From: Oceanicola granulosus HTCC2516
GTDB lineage: Bacteria; Pseudomonadota; Alphaproteobacteria; Rhodobacterales; Rhodobacteraceae
Reading direction: 5' to 3'
Assembly (NCBI RefSeq): GCF_000153305.1
Contig: NZ_CH724107.1
Location: 1,631,281-1,695,280, forward strand
Length of the DNA stretch: 64,000 bases
The translations under genes were made by a program, and so were the position numbers. The notes beneath the pieces were generated by a model that had not been told where the DNA came from, ran no database searches, and worked only from the letters and a program-made list of their open reading frames with translations. This document shows, one piece after another, positions 60,884 through 64,000 of this stretch; positions within the stretch are counted from its first letter, which is position 1; the number at the start of each line of letters is the position of its first letter.

Positions 60884-61267
60884 TCAGACGGCGATGGCGG
60901 TGAAGATGGTGAGCAGCACCGAGGCGATCATCGCGGCGGTCGCGTAGGTCTCGGAGGAGGAGACGTCGAGCATGTAGCCCTGGTCCCAGATCAGGTGCCG
61001 CACGCCCGCGAACAGGTGGTACCACACGGCGAGCACACTCAGGAACATCACGAGATCGCCGAACCACGAGGTGATGAAGCCGTTGGCGCGGGCGTAGGCC
61101 TCGGGGCCGGTGGCGAGGGCGACGAACCACCAGACGATCATCAGCGCCGCGACGATCAGCGCGTTGCCGGTGATGCGGGTGAGGATCGAGCTGATCGCCG
61201 GCAGCGACCAGCGCCAGACGGTCAGGTGGGGGCTGAGGGGCCGGTTGCCCCGGTTGACGTCGGCCAT
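60884..61267 (-). CDS. sdhC: Succinate dehydrogenase cytochrome b556 subunit
   Basis: A 127-residue subunit. The conserved N-terminal RPLSPHLTVWRWSLPAISSILTRITG (the SPH and the S-x-x-x-R quinone-site residues) is followed by three membrane helices. The haem ligand lies in WYHLFAGVRHLIWDQG. First gene of the sdhCDAB operon. The 151-bp region upstream carries two GTGATCAC palindromes. Confidence 0.95.
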   Translation of the reverse strand: MADVNRGNRPLSPHLTVWRWSLPAISSILTRITGNALIVAALMIVWWFVALATGPEAYARANGFITSWFGDLVMFLSVLAVWYHLFAGVRHLIWDQGYMLDVSSSETYATAAMIASVLLTIFTAIAV

Positions 61268-61380
61268 GGTCGATCCCTTCGTCTTTGCACCAGAGGGTTT
61301 AGCGTGCCTACAGGCTATGTCACGCCGCGAAGGCCGCGGACAAGGTGCAATATGTGCGCAATTCCGCTGAAAACGGCAAA

Positions 61381-61412
61381 CGTGATCACGGCCGGAAGGG
61401 CTGTGATCACAG
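61381..61412. promoter_or_regulatory. Paired GTGATCAC palindromes upstream of sdhC
   Basis: CGTGATCACG (61381-61390) and CTGTGATCACAG (61401-61412) are perfect palindromes with centres exactly 21 bp apart, two helical turns, so two dimers could bind on one face. They lie 115-145 bases upstream of the sdhC start. The same core occurs in front of the GntR gene at 3889. Confidence 0.5.
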
Positions 61413-61418
61413 TTAGTG

Positions 61419-61625
61419 CTATTGCTGCCCCAGCTTCATCGACGGCTCGTAGGGCGCGTCGATCTCCTTCGTCACCGCCTGCCCGCAGCGCATCACGCCG
61501 TTGGCCTGGTCGTAGGCGTATTGCGGGTCGCCGTAGAGCTCCCACCCCTTCGCGAGCGCCTCGCTCACCCTGTGGCAGAAGGCCGACGTGTCGTCGGCCG
61601 AGAGGAAACGGTAGATCTTGCTCAT
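61419..61625 (-). CDS. DUF1737 domain-containing small protein
   Basis: A 68-residue cytoplasmic protein with the DUF1737 pattern: YRFLSADDTSAFCHRVSEALAKGWELYGDPQY, then CGQAVTKEI. Function unknown. Its ATG overlaps the nnrU-like stop by 4 bases, so the two are translationally coupled. The gene ends just upstream of the palindrome pair before sdhC. Confidence 0.8.
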   Translation of the reverse strand: MSKIYRFLSADDTSAFCHRVSEALAKGWELYGDPQYAYDQANGVMRCGQAVTKEIDAPYEPSMKLGQQ

Positions 61626-62170
61626 CCGAACGGCCTCGGTCCTATCCATCCATGTATCAGCGCCACCACGACGAACAGCACGAGCGCCGCGACCGCCGAG
61701 GTGATCTCCTTGCGCACCGGCAACGGGTGCGCGGGCCGCGTCCACGGCCCCTCGATGCGGTTCAGCGTCACGATCTCCGCCACCGCCCAGGCCAGCAGGC
61801 CGCCGAACAGCACGAGGCTCTCGGTGTCGCCGTTCACCAGCAGGTGCGCGCCGGCCCAGAGGCCGAAGGCGGTCAGCTGCGGGTGGCGCAGGTGGCGGGT
61901 GATCCAGGTCTTCGCGCCGGAGGCGGCGAAGAGGTAGAAGGCGAGCAGCACCAGCAGGTTGTTGATGCCGGTCAGCGCCGGGGTGCGGCTCCAGTAGACG
62001 GTGCCGTCGGCCATCCGGTAGCCGATCACCATCAACACGATGCTCACCACCAGCGCCAGCGCCACCGCGCCCTTGCCGCGCTCGCCCATCCGCGCCCGTG
62101 CCCGTGGCGCGAGGCGCTTGAAGAAGTGCGCCGCCCACCACAGGGCCACGCCCAGAACCAGCCAGATCAT
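61622..62170 (-). CDS. NnrU-family membrane protein
   Basis: A 182-residue inner-membrane protein with five predicted helices. The NnrU signature WAAHFFKRLAP near 13 and the WITRHLRHPQLTAFGLWAGAHLLVNGD block near 90-112 resemble the isoprenylcysteine-methyltransferase-like fold. NnrU was first noted near nitric-oxide reductase genes, but no denitrification gene is present here. It overlaps the lyase gene upstream and the DUF1737 gene downstream by 4 bases each. Confidence 0.87.
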   Translation of the reverse strand: MIWLVLGVALWWAAHFFKRLAPRARARMGERGKGAVALALVVSIVLMVIGYRMADGTVYWSRTPALTGINNLLVLLAFYLFAASGAKTWITRHLRHPQLTAFGLWAGAHLLVNGDTESLVLFGGLLAWAVAEIVTLNRIEGPWTRPAHPLPVRKEITSAVAALVLFVVVALIHGWIGPRPFG

Positions 62171-63015
62171 CGCTCCATCCCCTCGCGCGCGCGGATCGCC
62201 TCCGCCCGGCGCAGCCTGTCCCGCGCGGCGGCGACGTGCAAGTTCTCCACGATCCGCCCGTCGACCACCGCCACCCCCTGCCCGCGCGCCAGCGCCGCCT
62301 CGTGCGCGGCGATCTGGCGGCGCGCGAGGTCGCACTCCGCCTCCGTCGGCGCGAAGGCCGCGTTGGCCGCGGCGATCTGCCCGGGGTGGATCACGGTCTT
62401 GCCGTCGAAGCCGAGCCGCCGCCCCTCGGCGCACTCCGCCGCCAGCCCCTCGGCATCGTCGAGCGCGGTGAACACCCCATCGAGCGCCAGGATGCCCGCG
62501 GCGCGCGCGGCGAGCAGGCCCGTCTGCAGCGCCACCGCCAGCTCCGCCCGCCCCGCCCCCGGCGCGGCGCCGAGGTCGTGGGCGAGGTCGTTCGTCCCCA
62601 TCACCAGCCCCGCCACGGCCGGATGCGCGGCGATCTCCGCGGCGGCGAGCACACCGGCCGGCGTCTCGATCATCGCCCAGAGCGCCCGCCCCGGCAGCAG
62701 CGCCGCCGCCGCCTCGACGTCGCCGCCCGAGGCGACCTTGGGCAGCAGCACCCCCGCGACCTCCAGCCCCGCGACCGCCGCCGCGTCGGCCCGGCCCCAT
62801 TCCGTCGCCAGCGCGTTGATCCGCACCAGCCGCAGCTTGCCCGCGCCCGCGACAATCCCCGCCGCCAGCGCGTCGCGCGCCGCGCCCTTGTGCCCGGGTG
62901 CGACGGCGTCCTCGAGGTCGTAGATGATCCCGTCGCAGGGCAGCGTGCCCGCCTTCGCCATCGCCCGCGCGTTGGCGGCGGGCACGTAGAGGACGGAGCG
63001 GCAGAGCGGGGTCAT
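62167..63015 (-). CDS. mcl2: CitE/HpcH-type CoA-ester lyase, probable Mcl2 (malyl-CoA thioesterase)
   Basis: A 282-residue protein of the citrate-lyase-beta superfamily. RSVLYVPAANARAMAKAGTLPCDGIIYDLEDAVAPG is the N-terminal signature; the Mg ligand glutamate is in AMIETPAG, and GLVMGTNDLAHDLG and RLGFDGKTVIHPGQIAAAN follow. In Rhodobacter an Mcl2-type malyl-CoA thioesterase lies close to the sdh operon, which supports that identity over a citrate-lyase role. The start at 63015 sits right before the signature. It leads an overlapping set with the NnrU and DUF1737 genes. Gene symbol is inferred from context. Confidence 0.78.
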   Translation of the reverse strand: MTPLCRSVLYVPAANARAMAKAGTLPCDGIIYDLEDAVAPGHKGAARDALAAGIVAGAGKLRLVRINALATEWGRADAAAVAGLEVAGVLLPKVASGGDVEAAAALLPGRALWAMIETPAGVLAAAEIAAHPAVAGLVMGTNDLAHDLGAAPGAGRAELAVALQTGLLAARAAGILALDGVFTALDDAEGLAAECAEGRRLGFDGKTVIHPGQIAAANAAFAPTEAECDLARRQIAAHEAALARGQGVAVVDGRIVENLHVAAARDRLRRAEAIRAREGMER

Positions 63016-63162
63016 GGGCGGGTCCGGTGGCTGTCGGGCCCGGCGACGATGGCCACATGCGGCGGGAAGTTTCAACCGCGCGCACCGTTAACCGGTTCTT
63101 CGGCAAGATCGCTCATCCTGCCCCTCGAGACGCCTCATGTCCCGCCAGGAAAGGTGACCGCC

Positions 63163-63477
63163 ATGACCAACACGCCCCTGCCGCTCTGCCTCGGCGCCGC
63201 CGCGCTGATCCTCGCCGCCGCACCAGCTCCCGCCCAGCAGAGCGCCTGCGCCGATCACGAGACCGTTGTCAGCCGCCTCGCCGAGCGCTACGGCGAGAGC
63301 CGCCGCGCCATCGGGCTCGCCGCCAACAACATGGTGCTCGAGATCTTCGCCTCGGCCGAGACGGGCACCTGGACGATCACCGCCACCCGCCCCGGCGGCC
63401 CCACCTGCCTCGTCGCCTCCGGCGAGGCGTTCCAGGCCCTCGCCGACCCCCTCCCCGCCGACGACGCCCCCGCCTGA
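63163..63477 (+). CDS. Small exported protein, unknown
   Basis: A 104-residue protein with a signal peptide (about 1-24, LGAAALILAAAPAPAQQ). The mature part is about 80 residues with two cysteines (QSACADHE and PTCLVASG) able to form a disulfide, a helix (ETVVSRLAERYGESRRAIGLA) and strands (NNMVLEIFASAETGTWTITATRPGG). I recognise no named family, although this pattern recurs in short alphaproteobacterial periplasmic proteins. It is divergent from the lyase gene. Confidence 0.72.
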   Translation: MTNTPLPLCLGAAALILAAAPAPAQQSACADHETVVSRLAERYGESRRAIGLAANNMVLEIFASAETGTWTITATRPGGPTCLVASGEAFQALADPLPADDAPA

Positions 63478-63570
63478 CGATCCGGCGGCCGGCATCGCGC
63501 CATGAAACCCTCTTTCGCCCGCACGGGTTGTCCGCCCATGCGGCGCCCGTCCGCGACAGGAGTGTTCCCG

Positions 63571-64000
63571 ATGTCCCGCCTTCCCACCGCCGCCCTCGCC
63601 TTCGCCCTCGCCCTCGCCGCCAGCACCGCCCCGGCGCAGGACAGCGATACCGCCAGCACCGGCATCGGCACCGAAGAGTTCGGCCCCCGCGCAATGCTCG
63701 CCAGCGAGCTGCTCGGCCAGCGGCTCTTCGCCACCCGGTCCGAACTGCCCACCGACGGCGACACGATCAGCATCGCCAACACCGACTGGTCGGACATCGG
63801 CGAGATCAACGACCTGATCCTCGCCGAGGACGGCATCCCGCTCGCCGCGCTCGTCGGCGTCGGCGGGTTCCTCGGCATCGGCGAGAAGGAGGTCGCGATC
63901 GGGATGAGCAACATCACGATGATCCACGGCGAGGACGGCCAGCGCTTCTTGGTCATCGACGCCACCGAGGACGAGCTGCGCGCCGCGCCGGCGTTCGAGG
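63571..64000 (+). CDS. PRC-barrel domain exported protein, cut off by window end
   Basis: The first 143 codons are visible. A signal peptide ends near residue 23 (AASTAPAQ). The mature part shows a PRC-barrel-like unit: ASELLGQRLFATRS, SDIGEINDLILAEDGIPLAALVGVGGFLGIGEKEVAIGM. PRC-barrel domains occur in ribosome-maturation and stress-related proteins; in exported form the role is unclear. ACAGGAG lies nine bases before the ATG. The 3' end is outside the window. Confidence 0.8.
   Translation, partial: MSRLPTAALAFALALAASTAPAQDSDTASTGIGTEEFGPRAMLASELLGQRLFATRSELPTDGDTISIANTDWSDIGEINDLILAEDGIPLAALVGVGGFLGIGEKEVAIGMSNITMIHGEDGQRFLVIDATEDELRAAPAFE

Noticed and set aside
61340-61380. TGCAAT / TGCGCAAT repeats upstream of sdhC as a short-chain acyl-CoA regulator (PccR-type) site
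   Set aside because: Only partial similarity to TTTGCAAA pairs; too weak to support.

Overview
This 64 kb window is chromosomal DNA of a high-GC alphaproteobacterium, most probably of the order Rhodobacterales. The case rests on gene content and order: sdhCDAB next to an Mcl2-type CitE-like lyase and an NnrU-family protein, NfuA-tsaB-rimI, a TIGR02300 acidic protein, a small HvrA-like H-NS protein, an autoinducer-type LuxR, a TIGR02186 protein beside a TauE/SafE permease, and creatinase. No rRNA, CRISPR array, insertion sequence or prophage was seen. There is one tRNA (Ala, GGC anticodon).

Layout. 1-3.2 kb: end of cobU, a CobC-like phosphatase, a glutathione S-transferase and a YifB/ComM ATPase. 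3.2-5.3 kb: a GntR repressor, a YgjP-type metal-dependent hydrolase, the TIGR02300 protein and tRNA-Ala. 5.3-10.5 kb: a decayed CsoR-like copper sensor beside a DUF411 protein, a c-type cytochrome, a NitT/TauT-type ABC transporter and a LysR regulator. 10.8-15.3 kb: four overlapping phosphorelay genes, followed upstream by a frameshifted EAL-domain remnant. 15.9-24.3 kb: a GH13 alpha-glucosidase, then a catabolic cluster of HyuA, HyuB, a FAD oxidoreductase, an NAD-dependent epimerase and an AraC regulator. 24.4-27.9 kb: DeoC and a tandem aldehyde dehydrogenase. 27.9-34.8 kb: seven tightly packed minus-strand genes built around an AAA+ ATPase, with membrane proteins, a long coiled-coil protein and several unrecognised proteins; this is the best candidate for an undescribed system. 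35-39.3 kb: creatinase, an alpha/beta hydrolase, GabD and a universal stress protein. 39.5-43.1 kb: secreted proteins, then NfuA-tsaB-rimI. 43.3-48.4 kb: a BMP-family nucleoside-type ABC importer. 48.6-57.2 kb: TauE/SafE, TIGR02186, a short-chain dehydrogenase, a RecD-like helicase, LuxR, an acyltransferase, an H-NS protein, DeoD and a DUF1989 protein. 57.2-63 kb: the succinate dehydrogenase operon with two small lipoprotein genes between sdhA and sdhB, and an upstream group mcl2-nnrU-DUF1737. 63.2-64 kb: two exported proteins, the second cut off by the window end.

Links between genes. The BMP importer, DeoD, DeoC and the tandem aldehyde dehydrogenase together suggest purine (deoxy)nucleoside uptake and use, although they are not one operon. 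Regulatory signals include an Irr-type iron-control element just upstream of a good promoter for the NfuA-like gene, and a GTGATCAC palindrome found once in front of the GntR gene and twice, 21 bp apart, in front of sdhC. Several intrinsic-type hairpins mark operon ends.
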